Assembly (NCBI RefSeq): GCF_020740795.1
Contig: NC_067294.1
Coordinates: forward strand, 19,101,001-19,165,000
Source: Apus apus
Taxonomy: Eukaryota; Chordata; Aves; Apodiformes; Apodidae
DNA: 64,000 bases
Direction: 5' to 3'
Part shown: piece after piece, positions 1-11,673 of the stretch
Numbering within the stretch: position 1 is the stretch's first letter
Layout: the number at the start of each line of letters is the position of its first letter
Translations under genes and position numbers: made by a program
Notes under the pieces: model-generated
What the model was told of the DNA's origin: nothing
Database searches by the model: none
What the model saw: only the letters and a program-made list of their open reading frames with translations

Positions 1-857
1 CAGCTGTAGACCCTCCATATTTTCTCCTCCTGAAGCCAAAAGCAGCTGGTTTCAGACGTGTCATTCCATGTTGGCCAGGACTGAGTCTTCCCTTGTGTCA
101 ATTAATCCAAAGAGACCAAGCATCTTCACTCTGTTTCTCTCTCTGTCATGTCCTGCAGCCACACCTGCCACACCTCAGCTTGGGGAAGGGAAGCCTCTTC
201 CTCCAGCTTCCCCAGCTGTCTTCTTCTTCCCACCAGAAGGAGGTGTTCAAAAGTGGACACTGCTGAGCTCCTCACAAACTCCTAAAAGCAGCAAGTTGTT
301 GTTGCCCTGCAGCCAAAGCTACAAAGTGCTCTGAGGAGCACATTCCTGGGATCTTAGGAGAAGGTGTAATTAGACATACAGAGCTTAGTCTGCCTGGCCA
401 GAAGCTGCACATCAGGGGGAAGTGATGCACGGACATCCCACTTCACAGTTTGTCCTGTGGTTTTGTCACTCTGTGACAGGCACTTCACTAGAGATCAGGA
501 TACATGCTGTGCTGCTGTTGAATTGGGTGTAGACTCTATAGAATGGGTGTCAGGTATGTAAATAATTGATCTTCAACTATGCAGCTCCTGCTAAGCACCA
601 AGCTCAGCAGCTTCCTTCAACTGGATGTGTCAAAGGCTCAAACATCCATGCTCAGGGAGGCTCTCAAGTTCCCACGCTATGTTCACCCACCAGCAGATGT
701 GGCAGGGACAGCAGCTGGCCAGGCTCGGCCTCCTCAGACCAGCTGATGTGGTTCTGCCCAGAGCTACAGGTCTCCCCCTCTCCTGGGGCTGCAGACCACG
801 TGTGGCTGCCCATGTGGAGCATGGCTGTAGTGAGTCTGACCAGGCAGCAGCTGTCAT
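1..857. other. Intergenic DNA, nothing recognised
   Basis: I see no exon, RNA gene or identifiable repeat here. The short open frames have no domain-like content and lack splice or initiation context. Confidence 0.5.
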
Positions 858-1290
858 TCACAGAAACACAGAATGTCAGGGGCTGGAAGGGACCTCCAAA
901 GATCATCAAGTCCACCCCCCCTGCCAGAGCAGGACCAAAGTTAGGGCAGAATACTCAGAGAGGCATCCAGACAGGTCTGGAAAGTCTCCAGAGAAGGAGA
1001 CTCCACAACCTCTCTGGGCAGCCTGTCCCAGGGCTCTGTAACCCTCATAGTAAAGAAGTTCTTCCTCATGTTGAGGTGGAACTTCCTGTGCTCCAGTTTG
1101 AATCCATTGCCCCTGCCTTCTTGAGGCCCAGCCCTCATGTATTTATAGACATTAATTAGATATCCCCTCAGTCTTCTCCTCTCTAGACTGAAAAGACCCA
1201 GGTCTCTGAGCCTTTCCTCTTTAAGGGGCAGGGGACTGTGAGGATCCCCCAGAAGCCAGAGAGCTCTGGAGGAAATGACCCTCACAAGAG
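858..1290 (-). mobile_element. CR1 LINE, 3'-end fragment
   Basis: Read on the minus strand, this is the 3' part of a CR1 retrotransposon. From right to left it has the 'gaaaggctcagagacctgg' type segment, the 'aagaagttcttcctcatg' segment and the final 'ggtcccttccagcccctgac' type segment typical of CR1 3' UTRs. The terminal octamer repeat is degraded to a single 'acagaatgtcaggg' block. The 5' end is truncated, as is usual for avian CR1. It contains no functional coding region; the open frames that cross it are chance. Confidence 0.85.
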
Positions 1291-1761
1291 ATGGAACAAA
1301 CTATATGGGAGTAGCCACACTGCATATTAATTGGCACTTGAGGGACTTTCCCCACTGGCGTTAAAACTGCTGCTGGATATCACCACCAAAAACAACATCT
1401 CTGGTGTCAGAGAGGACTAACTAGCATCTGCTTCATCCTTTGGTCATAATAATGGAGATACAAACTGTGCACCAAGGGCTCATGTCTGGCACGTCTGGGA
1501 GTCCCAGGAGTGAAAGGACTGATGAGATCCTGGATAAAAATAGCCAGCAGCTGGCAGACATCCCATCACATGGTGTCACTGGCATCAAGCACAAACCATG
1601 GACATGCTCCTTTGGTTGTCATCACTGGCATGGGCATGGTGGCTGCCAAATATGCTGCTCCAGGTGAAAGAAATCCCCAGAGAAAGAGGAAAAACTAGTG
1701 GGAAGAAATGCCAGCACCCCAGAAGCTTCCTGCCAGGATTTCCAAGGGACAACACAAGCTG
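1291..1761. other. Spacer between two CR1 copies
   Basis: No gene or repeat was recognised. This is ordinary single-copy-looking sequence separating two CR1 elements that lie in the same orientation. Confidence 0.4.
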
Positions 1762-2114
1762 AGAATCATAGAATCATAGGATGGTTTGGGTTGGAAGGGA
1801 CCTTAAAGATCACCTAGATCCAACACCCTTGCATAGGCAGGGACACCTCCCACTAGACCAGGTTGCTCCAAGCCCCTTCCAACCTGCCCTTCAACACTTC
1901 CAGGGATGGGGCAGCCACAACTTCTGGGGTAAAATTGGGCCAGCTGTCCCCTCTGCCAGTTTTAATCCATTCCCCCTTGACTTCTCACTTCCTGCCCTTG
2001 TCAAAAGTCCCTTCCCAGCTTTCCTGGAGCCCCTTCAGGCACTGGAAGGTGCTCTAAGGTCACCCTGGAGCCTTCTCTTCTCCAGGCTGCACAGCCGCTA
2101 CTCTCAGCCTGTCT

Positions 2115-3460
2115 TCATACAAGAGCTGCTCCAGCCCTTGGATCATCTCTGTGGCTTCCTCTGGACTCGCTCCAAGAGCTCCATGTCCTTCTTGTGTTGG
2201 GAGCTCCAGAGCTAGACCCAGCCCTGCAAGTGGGTCTCACCAGAGCCAAGTAAAGGGGGAGAATGACCTCCCTGGCCCTGCTGTCCACACTACTTTTGAT
2301 GCAGCCCAGGACACTGTTGGCTTTCTGGGCTGCAAACACACGTTGCCAGCTCATGTTGAGCTTCTCATCCACCATCACCCCCAAGTACTTCTCCTTCAGT
2401 ATGTTTCTGATCCATTCTCCATCCAGCCTGTATTTGTGCTTGGGATTGCCCCAGCTCAGGCGCAGAACCTTGCAGGCACCTGGCCTGGTTGAACTTCATG
2501 CAGTTTGCAAGAGCCCACCTCTCAGTCCTGTCAAGGTCCCTCTGGATGGCGTCCCTTCCCTCCAGCATGTCAACCTCACCACACACTTTGGTGTCGTCAG
2601 CAAACTTGCAGAGGGTGCACTCAGTTCCACAGTCCTCAGTCACCAACAGAGATGTTAAACAGCACCAATCCCAGCACCAACCCCTGAGGAGCAACACTCC
2701 TTACTGACCTGCCTGTGGACATCGAGCCGTTGATCACAACTCTTTGAGTGCCACCACCCAGCACCATCACCCAACGAGTGGACCATCCATCAAATCCATA
2801 TTGTTCCAGTTTGGATACCAGGATGCAATGCAGGACAGTGTCCAAGGCTTTGCACAGGCCCAGCTAGATGGTGTCAGAGGCTCTTCCCTTGTCCACCAAT
2901 GCCATGACCCCACTGTAGAAGGCCACCAAATTAGCCAGGCAGGATTTGCCCTTGGTGAAGCCATGTTGGTTGCCACCAACCACCTCCACATTATCTCTGT
3001 GCCTTAGCAGAGCCTTCAGGAGGATCTGCTCCATGACCTTGTTGGGTGCAGAGGTGAGACTGACTGGCCTCTAGTTCCCCAGGTATTCCTTTTCTCTCTT
3101 TTTGAAAATGGGGCTTGTGTTTCCCCTTTTCCAATTAGTGGGAACTTCACCAGACTGCCACGACTTTTCAAATATGATGGAAAGCAGCTTTGCAACTTTC
3201 CCTCAGGATCCATGGATGCATCACCTCAGGTCCCATGGACTTGCACACTTTCAGTTTCTTTAGATGGTATCAAACCTGCTCTTCTACAGTGGGTGAAGCT
3301 GCCTTCTTCCAGCCCCCGTGTTTGCCTTCTGCAACTTGGTTGGTGTGGCCAGAGCCCTTGCTGGCGAAGACTGAGGCAAAGAAGTCATTGAGTACCTCAG
3401 CCTTCTCCATGTCCTGCATGCCCAGGTTTCCTGTTTCCTTCTGGAGAGGGCTCACACTTT
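2115..3460 (-). pseudogene. CR1 ORF2 reverse transcriptase remnant
   Basis: This is the RT portion of CR1 ORF2 within the long element, spread over several minus-strand frames. An intact enzyme would copy CR1 RNA at a nicked chromosomal target. Visible landmarks, N- to C-terminal, are the pre-RT segment '[16 protein letters not shown]' (about 3390), 'SVRSVAPQGLVLGLVLFN' (about 2640-2700, equivalent to the family's '[12 protein letters not shown]' box), FADDTK at 2587-2604 with both catalytic aspartates kept, and 'LGVMVDEKLNMSWQ'-type thumb/connection sequence near 2384. Frame changes between these blocks and internal stops make it a pseudogene. Confidence 0.85.
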
Positions 3461-3539
3461 CCCTAGTCTTCCTTTAATTCCTGATGTACCTATACAAGCT
3501 TTTATTGTTACCTTGATGTCCCTGGACAGATTTAATTCT

Positions 3540-4600
3540 CTCTAGGATTTAGCTTTCCTAACCAGATCCCTGGCTGTTTGACAACTTCTCTGTACTCCTC
3601 CCAGGCTGATTGTCCTTGCTTCCACCCTCTGTAGACTTTCTTTTTTACATCTGTGTCCAGGAGCTCCTTGTTCATCCATGCAGGTCTCCTGGCATTCTTG
3701 CCTGCCTTCCTCTTGGTTGGATGCAGTGCTCCTGAGCTTAGAGGAGGTGATCCTTGAATATTGTCCAGTTTTCTTGGGCTTCTCCCCTCTCCAGGGCTTT
3801 ATCCCATGGTACTCTACCAAGCAGATCCCTGAAGAGGCCAAAGTCTATTCTTCTGACGTCCAGGGTAGTCAACTTGCTTAGTATCCTCCTTCTTGCCCTA
3901 AGAATCCTGAATTCCACCATTAAGTGGTCACTGCAGCCAAGGCTGCCCTTGAGCTTTGCATTGTTCACCAGCCCATGTTGGTGAGATCAAACTATAGCAT
4001 AGCACCTTTTCTTGTTGGTTCCTCTACCACTTGGAGGAAGAAATTTTCATCAGTGCATTCCAGGAATTTCCTGGATTGCTGGTGCCTTTTTCCCTCCAAC
4101 AGATGTCAGGGTGGTTGAAATCCCCCACAAGGACCAGGGCTTGTTAACATGAGACTACTCCAATCTGTCTATAAAGGTCCTCATCTGATTGATCTTCCTG
4201 GTCAGGTGGTCTGTAGCAGACCCCAACTATGATATCCCCTGTCCCTGCCCTCCCTTTAACCCTGAACCATAAGCTCTTTGTCATCTCCTTATCCACCCCC
4301 AGGTGCAGCTCCGTGGACTCCAGCTGGTCCCTGATGTAGAGGGCAATGGCTCTTCTTCCTGCCTGTCCCTCATAAAGAGCTTGTACCCATCCATTCCCAC
4401 ACTCCAGTCACAGGAGCCACCACGTCTCAGTGATGCCGATAACATCACAGCCCTGCAGGCACACACACACCTCTAACTCTGTTTGGTTTTTCCCCATGGT
4501 ACCTACATGTGCATAAAGACATTTAAGTTGGGCCCCCATTGAAGCTGCCTTACTGGCTGGGCTTACATTGTCCTTCATTTCAGGTGTTATTCTTCTGGCC
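3540..4600 (-). pseudogene. CR1 ORF2 endonuclease remnant
   Basis: This is the apurinic/apyrimidinic-type endonuclease domain at the N-terminus of CR1 ORF2, which in active elements nicks the target DNA. I see the C-terminal 'LGCSDHLMVEF' block with the SDH catalytic motif at 3924-3932, the central 'GYKLFMRDRQ' block near 4370-4390, and an N-terminal 'KCLYAHVG'-like block near 4505-4530. The blocks lie in different frames with stops between them, so no functional enzyme can be made. Assignment rests on family motifs and their correct order with the downstream RT. Confidence 0.8.
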
Positions 4601-4619
4601 TGTGACCCTTCTCCAGGCC

Positions 4620-5440
4620 CAGGGTATCTGCTACTGGCACTCGCCTCAATGTGGTGGTGGTGACTGAGGATCCTCCTGCCCAGAAGCTCCAGTTTAAAGC
4701 CCCTTTTCTAGATTGGCAAGCCTATGGCCAAAGATGCTCTCCCCTTTCTCTAAGAGATGAGCCCCATGAGCCCCTAGGAGATCAGGTTTCTTGAAGTGTG
4801 TCCCATGGTCTAAGTAGCCAAAGGCCTGGCTGTGGCATTGTTCCTATAACTATTTATTGATTTTCCCAATACAACTGGCCCTTTCAAGCCCCTTTCATTT
4901 GACTCTCTAGAGGCTGGCAAATGGGTGCCTCTATACCCACCAGAAGAGAGTCTCCCACCACTATCACCCAGTGCTGCTTCTTGTTAGCACTTGTTGCTAC
5001 ACAGTGAGACACTCAGGCTGCCTTACTGGGCTGCAGCAACTCTCTTGGTGCAACATTGTTTTTCCTCTTCAGTCTGCACAACTGCGAAGCTTTGAGGGAA
5101 ACCTCCTCTTCCTCCTGGCTTTTACTCTTGAAATCTTCCATTTCTCTTAGTTATCCCTCCTTTCCGTGTGTGCTGGTGGGGGAGTTACTGGCTGTGTGGC
5201 CATAGGCTATGAGTTCTCTGCAGCCTGGACCTGGATCCAGCTCTCCATCTCCTTCACTGCCACCCTGATGTCACGAAGCCCTTTCAGAGTTGCATGCAGC
5301 TCGGCAGGAGGTCCTCCACCTGGGCACACCTCTTGCGTGCAGGCTTCCCACCTATCCCTGCCCCATGCAAGAGATCTAGGCACTTCCAGTGCCTTGAGGT
5401 CTGCAGGACAACCTCTACCTTCAACAGCTCCCGCTGGCTG
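4620..5440 (-). pseudogene. CR1 ORF1 remnant (esterase-type)
   Basis: Minus-strand translation gives 'HWVIVVGDSLLVGIEAPI' at about 4920-4975. This resembles the GDS-containing block of the SGNH/esterase domain reported for CR1 ORF1 proteins. Further 5' (about 5200-5350) is a charged, helical-looking segment, 'LKGLRDIRVAVKEMESWIQ', consistent with the ORF1 coiled-coil part. ORF1 proteins bind the element RNA. The reading frame is broken, so this is a fossil. The start codon was not identifiable. Confidence 0.7.
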
Positions 5441-5960
5441 AAGGCATCAGCCCCCACCGGGGTGGATGGTGCAGACCCCGCAGCCGGAGCTGCAGCCTTG
5501 GCTCTCCGTGCCCGCCGTTCTGCCGGGTGGGTCAGTCAGGGTGAGCACCCTTGATCAGTGCAGATGCTCTCGGAGCGGATCCCTTCGGAGCGGGGACCTT
5601 CGGAGCGGAGCCCCCCAGCCCTGCCCTCCCCTCCCTGCCTGCTCCCAGCCCCACGCTCAGGACCCTGGCGCCCCCCGGGGCTGCCTGTGGTGTCAGCTGG
5701 GGGGCGGGCTTCCCCCGCGCCTCCCAGCACCCTCCGACGAGCCGCCCATCCCCCGTCCCTGCCCGGGATTGTCCCCTGTTCAAGGAAGCTCAGAAAAAGC
5801 CCCCTTTTCCCCCTATTTCCTTTCCCGATGCAGACATGGCTGCACCGCAGCTGTTGGCCTCGGCGAGTGACCGTCGGTGGCAGAGAGGGGACAGAAGCCT
5901 CCTCCGAGGCCGGACCGCACTTCCTGCCCGAGGGCTGCCCGGGAGCACCGGGCACAGGAA
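5430..5960 (-). promoter_or_regulatory. CpG-rich head of the long CR1 (probable 5' UTR)
   Basis: A sharply GC- and CpG-rich block adjoins the ORF1 end of the long CR1, in a region otherwise of ordinary composition. It contains three near-tandem copies of a TTCGGAGCGG-type motif at about 5568-5610, spaced about 15-16 nt apart. Position and composition fit an internal CR1 promoter. The alternative is an unrelated CpG island, for example of an unannotated transcript. Confidence 0.5.
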
Positions 5961-7505
5961 AATAGCACTTGAGCTTATGGTTCCCTCCTGCTACCGCGTT
6001 TTGTGGGTTTGGGGATGGAGGCAGTGCAGGAGAGTGATCACAGTAAGCAGGCAGGGCTCTCCTTCCCTGTGGCAGCAGCAGCTGTCTGGTCTCCCCCTTG
6101 AAACATTTCCTCTGAGTTTAATTAAAATAATTAAAAACATGTAAATCCAAGAAGATTAACTTGAGGACTGTTCACAGCCCACAGACAAGAGCTGGCTGAA
6201 GCCTGCTGCCTGCCTGGGGACGGGTGAGAAGCAGCTTTCCCCTGCCCTACTCCTAGCATGGGTGGCACAGCTGTGTCCCTTTGCTGGGGTGGAGGTGACA
6301 ATTTCCATCCCCAGAACCCTGAGTTTTGCAGAGCTTCCTATGCAGGTGCTGATCCCTAAGCGAAGCCAAGCCCAGTGGATGCACAGGGATTCCGTGTGTC
6401 CCAGCCCTGCCGAACCCCCTGGGAATCTCTGGTCTTTCCTCCAGCTCTGGGACAGCTTGCTAAAGAGGTGACAGCAGCTGCAGGGGCCAGAGGTCTCTCT
6501 GGCACCATGTGGACTGGAAGGCTGAGTCCAGCCTCCTGCTGAAACATGATGCTACAGCAAGGCCATAAGGGTTATGTATGTGCCCACTGACAGTAGAGCT
6601 GCTTTGCTCAGGGCTTTACAACCCTGCTCACTGCAAGGCAGGACATGCCTTTCTAGAAGGATAAAATAAAGCTACTGGAAGACAATTAAAAGATTGACTT
6701 TTGCTCTCCTGGATCCCCTGCTGCACTGCTCTCCATGGGTGATGCCTCTTCCTTGGTTGCTGCGCTCTGCAGAGGTTCTCTCCAGCACGGTGCAGAGACT
6801 TGCATAGCTGAGGAGGAGACACTCCTGGGACTCCCAACACTCCCAGGGACTCCTTCCCTGCATGCCCTTTTTGCCCAGGTTACCTGCATCACCTTGAGCT
6901 CCATGTCAGGGCACAGATCCACTGTCCCACATCCCTGCCTTTTCCTATGGTTTTCTCTGCTCACCCCCACCTGTCCCTCCCAAAGCACCTGCACTGTCAC
7001 GGTAAAATGTAATGTTGTTTTTTCTTCATCTCTTAATTGCTAAACTGCTTTACATCACCCACAGCTTCTTCCATTTCCGTGTATTTTTTGACATGGGCAA
7101 TGTCCCATAAATCAGTCTGAAACATCATTGCAATTCAGGAGAAATGCAATGCTCCTGGAAAGAAGCTTGCAAACCCACTGTTATTTTCTTCCCTAATTAC
7201 AATTTCAGTGACTCATCCCCGGTGCCACACTGCAGTGCTCATCCATTGTGTGGATTTTTATCCAATCTTGAGCAGTCACAATTCACTGCTCAAGTTTTCA
7301 GGCCATCCAAGCCATTAGGAAAATAAATGTAAAATAAAAACCTGCTGATACAGCTGGCTGGCTGAGCAGCACAGCCCCTTGGGATAACAACAGAAGAGGA
7401 AGGCATTCAGTGCTTTCCAAGCTGCTTGAGTCTAACATGGCTCAGCCAGTGCGAGTTGCCATCTGAATGTGTTCTTCTCTGGATGAGTGCTGAGCATTTC
7501 CCGTC
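5961..7505. other. Intergenic DNA, nothing recognised
   Basis: No gene, RNA or identifiable repeat was found. GC content falls back to the background level after the CpG-rich block. Confidence 0.4.
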
Positions 7506-7509
7506 CTCT

Positions 7510-7830
7510 TTCCAATTCTTTTCCTCCACCATCTCTCTCTCTGCCCCATTCCTTCACCTCCTATCCTATTCCTTCCCCTCCCCACCTCTATCCCACCCCC
7601 TTCCTCTTTCCTCTCCATCTTCATCCCAACCTCAACTTCACCTCATCCCCTTCCCCTCCCCATCTAAACCTCATCCCAATCCCTATCCCTATCCCATCCA
7701 CATGCTGTCTCCATCCCATTCACATTCCATCCACTCCTTTTACAAACCCACTTCTATCCTCATCCCACATCCATACCCTTTATCTTCCTACCTCATCTCC
7801 ATTCCCATCTTATCCCTGTCCTCCTGTTTT
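7510..7830 (+). repeat. Degenerate polypyrimidine (CCATCC/TCCC) tract
   Basis: About 320 bp on this strand are overwhelmingly C and T, built of imperfect units such as 'cccatcc', 'ccctatccctatccc' and 'tcctcatccca'. It begins with a short CT run ('atctctctctctgcc'). The strand asymmetry and lack of a fixed period indicate an old, decayed simple repeat. The Ser/Pro-rich open frames that cross it are artefacts of composition. Confidence 0.8.
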
Positions 7831-10800
7831 GTACAGCATCCCCAAAGGCTTCCCCAGCTGCAACCATCGACCCCTGCAGGAACAGTTTTCTGGGGATGTC
7901 TCCTAGCAAGACAATAGTGCTGGGCAGATCCTATGGGAGCTGCTGGAGGGGTGTGTAGGGACACAGAGCAGAACTCACTCCCCTGCACTCTACTGCCTGT
8001 GTCTCAGCTGCAGGAAGCAAAAGCATCCCTCAGAGCACTTAGCCCTGGCCCTACTCATGCTATTCCTTCACTGTTCAAGAGGGTTGTTGGCCTATTTGTA
8101 CAGGAATGCACAATCCCGGTTTTGCTAGGGCCATTGCCCAGCTCCTGCCTGGTGGAGAGAGGCAGAGAGTTGCTGAGTTGGGCCATGAGTCTGGCAGAAC
8201 AGCAATGGGATGTCCAAACACAACTCCAGGGCATCAGAGACTTTCGTCAACACAACACAACATCCAGGGAAGAGCTGACCACACTTGTCCCACCAGTGCC
8301 AGGGGAGCTGCTGTTTGCTGTTGTGGCAGGCTCTGCCATTGGGTCCTGGCACCTTGCTGAGCATGGCTGACTCAATCTTTCTGAGTAAAGCCAAACTCAG
8401 CTACAGTGCATTTAACTGCACAGGGCTCTCACAGCCAGGCTCCTTGGGGCTGGGACAACTGGCAGAGGGGTCCAGGGTCCCCCACTCTGCCACACAGGAC
8501 ACAGTGCCTTGCTGAGCTGCTCTGAAGCCCACACCATAACACCACTCCAGACAGTGTTACTAAGCAGCCAAATGCAGGGGCTATTGTGCAGCTCACATCA
8601 TTGTTACGTTCAGAATCATTTGGGATGAAGTTGAGCAATCCCTCTTCAGCTGCACACTCTCTGGCTTTGTCCCAAAGTGGGATGGGAAGGAAAGATGGGA
8701 ACCTGTGGCAACAAAGCTGGCAAACTGTCCTGGTGTCTCTGTGGCAGGGCAAGTTAGAGCAAAGGGGCTTCCTGAGCTAGCATGAGCAGCGTGGCCAAAC
8801 ACTGGAGTTTACACAGCCTGGCAGCAAGCTCACCAGCTCTGCCATCCCAGTGGTGCAGGGGCAGCCACAGCTGGCTTTGCTCCTGGGGCTGACGGGGATG
8901 GGACAGAGTCATAGACAGAGTCCTTGACAGAGTTCTTCTGGCAGGAGTGATGCACAAACATAAACCCTTCTTGCTGTCTTGCCCAGTCCCTGTTTACACC
9001 CTGGGAAACCGCAGTGCAGGGAGATGAGGATCTAGAGTGCAGGGGGTGGAAGAAGGTGGAACCCAGCTTGTGGTCCTCCAAAATCCACTGAAACCCCTGA
9101 AGCCTCCAAAATAGCTGCCAGCAGTGCACCGGAGAGGGCCAGCATGGTAGGAAGCACCGAAGCACCCCCTGGATATACAGCACTGTGTCATTAGAGGGTG
9201 CCAGTGCGTTGCGCTGCAGAGCCCGTCCTTCACCTGTCCAGGCTGCGGCAATAGGATTCCCCGGCAGCCAGGGGCTTCCTTCAGAAGCTCAAATGCCAGA
9301 GCCAGCCCGGCTGTGGAGCCACAGGACTCGAGCAGAAGACGCAAAAGACTGGGTGTCTGGGAAAGGAATGTGGTAAGACACAGGGATGCTACCAGTGGCA
9401 AGCGCACTGAGATGAGCTGTGCCACTGGCTTCAGCACCTCTTGCAGAGGTTGCTCAGCCTCATCAACACTAGGACATCTGCACCATTGTGACTGTTAGCA
9501 CACCCAACAAGGCAGAGAGCTCATAACAGGCACAGAGCAACTAAAAACTGACCCATCCAGCCCTGCAGCCCTCTCCAAGCTTCCTCATGGCACTGCAGGC
9601 CTGGTGAGCCAAATAAACCCCAATCAAAAGGCTTAGCCAAAGCTGTGCTTGGGTTTGGGGCACCAGGACATCACAAACAGACCCTGAGATGGTGCCAAGA
9701 GCTTACAAGGGCCCTATCCAGGACCTTGCAAGGGCTAAGGTCCCACATCTGAGGAGCCATAGCTTGCTTTTTTGTAAGGATGATTTAATGTCAGTACGCT
9801 TTAATGTCAGGACTCCATTGGGAGGTGCCTCCAGAGCTCCCAGGAAATGCAAATTTGCATTAATCCCCCTTGTAAGGACAGTCCACAGGCTCCAAAATCT
9901 GCTCTGATGAACTGCAGGGCTTGGCTTGCTAAGCGAGGTAGTGAGTGGCACTCTAGCCAGGTTTAGGGAACCTGGGGCCACATCAGCCTGGCTGTGCCAG
10001 CCCATGGGTGCCTGTGACCATGACCCCAACACCTGCAAAGCCTCCTGCCACCAGAGGAGGAAAATTTTTGTCCTGGTTTCCATTAACCAACCTTCAGCAG
10101 ACACCTTAGCGGGCCTTTGGTACAAACCATCACTCCAGTCCTCTCTGCTGCTGGGGACAGTCCTTCAGCATAAAGCATAGGTCTTTGCTGCTACTGTTGG
10201 CTTCAGGTGACTGGCCCTTTCTCCCTGCACTGGTTTGAGGACTTGAGAGTCATGCCACTAATACGGGTGGAACAAGGGGCTGTACAACACAGAACAGGTG
10301 CTCTGAGGGACAAACAGAGAGAAATGCAGGTGTAAGAACAGGGAATAGAGTTGCACAAGCTGAGCTTTCTGCAGGAAACCTATGAGTCTTGTGTCAGAAG
10401 TGGGGACTGGATGCCCTAAAGGCCCAGGGAGCCACAGGGTCCCAACCAGTGGTAGCCAGGAGCAGGAAAGTGGAGGAAGATATCCATTCCCAGCCTGCTC
10501 TTTCAGAGAAGAAGCCAGGCACTGGGCTCAATGGAGCGTTTGCTGCTCCAGGAGCAGCCAATCCCCCTGGCACAACCACACAGAGTCCCAGCTAGCTCCT
10601 CCACACCTTAACAGCCTCAGCTGGCAGTGAAGGTCATTCAGGTGGAGCCTTTTATACAACTACCATTTTTGCCAGGCTCAGCTGCTACTCACAATACTTC
10701 CTAGAGTGATTTCAGTCTTCAGGTCTCCCTCCACCACCTCTCTGTGCCAGGGTCTTCAGCAGCAGAAGGTTTTCCCAGGCCAAGCTGTGTGGCAACACAG

Positions 10801-11497
10801 CAGTGATGCTGTTCACACCAGAAAAGTGGAGTTCCAGTACAGAATTTGGCACGACATGTCTCTCCAGTGTAGACAAGGTTTAAATGACCTCGTTCCCACT
10901 GCTGGGAGGTGAAAAACCAGTGTTGTAAACAAACCAGAACACCCACAAGAACAGAGGCCAGCCCTCCCTGTGCCTTCAAGCTGCTAAATTGCTGCTGAGG
11001 CATCTGGAAGCAAGACCTGTTCACAGCAATAGGGTAGCTGACTGAAAAGAGGTTTAGTAATAGACAGCTGTACCTGCATGCTGGTCCATGGAATATAAAT
11101 CATGTATGAATGAGATCCACAAGTGCAAGGGAAGGGTCCAATTCTGCAAGGGTCCAATTTCAGCAGGTCCTGTGGGTCAGGGTTTGCCATGAGGCAGTGC
11201 CAGCAGAAAGGCTGTAGGCAGATTGCTTGGCTTCCTGTGAAGTTTGATATTGCTTGAGTCAAAACCCCTTGGTTAGTGATGCAGGGAGCTTCCAACACAG
11301 GTCACAGGGCTTGACACAACTTGCATGCAACGTTTAGAGCCCTCGGACAGAGGAGGTCTGTTCTCCAGGGATGTGTCATGCCCAGTTTTTCCAGGACCAG
11401 GGCCAAAACCCATGATCATTCCAGCTACTAATAGAGAAATATTGAACAAAATCAAGGTCTGGAGAGGACTGTTGCTAAGCCACAGCCTCCTCTGGAA
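7831..11497. other. Intergenic DNA, nothing recognised
   Basis: I found no coding exon, RNA gene or identifiable transposon. Open frames of up to about 145 codons occur, but they overlap on both strands and show no conserved domain or repeat pattern. Confidence 0.4.
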
Positions 11498-11645
11498 GGG
11501 ACAACTCTCTGCTGCCAACTCTCTGCTGGGACGCCTCTCTACCAGGACACTTCTCTAGCAGGACACCTCACTGCCAGGACAACTCTGCATCAGAACATCT
11601 TTCCATCAGAACATCTCCCTGCTGGGACATCTCTACCCTGGAACA
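11498..11645 (+). repeat. 16-bp minisatellite, forward array
   Basis: About nine imperfect tandem units with a strict 16-nt period are present, of the type GGACAYCTCTCTGCCA. Unit starts follow the GGAC/GAAC phase at about 11529, 11545, 11561, 11577, 11593, 11609 and 11625, with two less regular units before them. Units differ at several positions, so the array is old. Confidence 0.8.
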
Positions 11646-11673
11646 TTGGCACAGTCCTGTGTAATCTGCTGAT

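Larger units (their letters stand above)
1762..5960 (-). mobile_element. Near-full-length, decayed CR1 LINE
   Basis: This is a long CR1 non-LTR retrotransposon on the minus strand. Its 3' end is the tandem octamer at 1762-1780 (two copies of the ATTCTATG-type unit). Going 5'-ward I see the 3' UTR, the C-terminal reverse transcriptase segment (about 2115-2384), the catalytic FADDTK box (2587-2604), the segment between endonuclease and RT ('[11 protein letters not shown]', about 3270-3455), the endonuclease SDH motif (3924-3932), endonuclease N-terminal sequence (about 4281-4540), and ORF1 with a GDS-type esterase motif (about 4905-4985) and a charged helical segment (about 5200-5350). A CpG-rich stretch from about 5430 to 5960 is inferred to be the 5' UTR/promoter. 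Frameshifts and stops break both ORFs, so it is inactive. About 4.2 kb is close to full length for CR1, whereas most avian copies are a few hundred bp. The 5' boundary is uncertain. Confidence 0.88.

Noticed and set aside
566-1159. 197-codon plus-strand open frame
   Set aside because: Its right part runs antisense through a CR1 3' end, and the rest shows no domain.
5551-6144. 197-codon open frame in the CpG-rich block near 5.6 kb
   Set aside because: Overlapping open frames in several registers, low-complexity product, and location in the probable CR1 5' UTR.
7426-7917. Ser/Pro/His-rich open frame
   Set aside because: Produced by translating the polypyrimidine tract.
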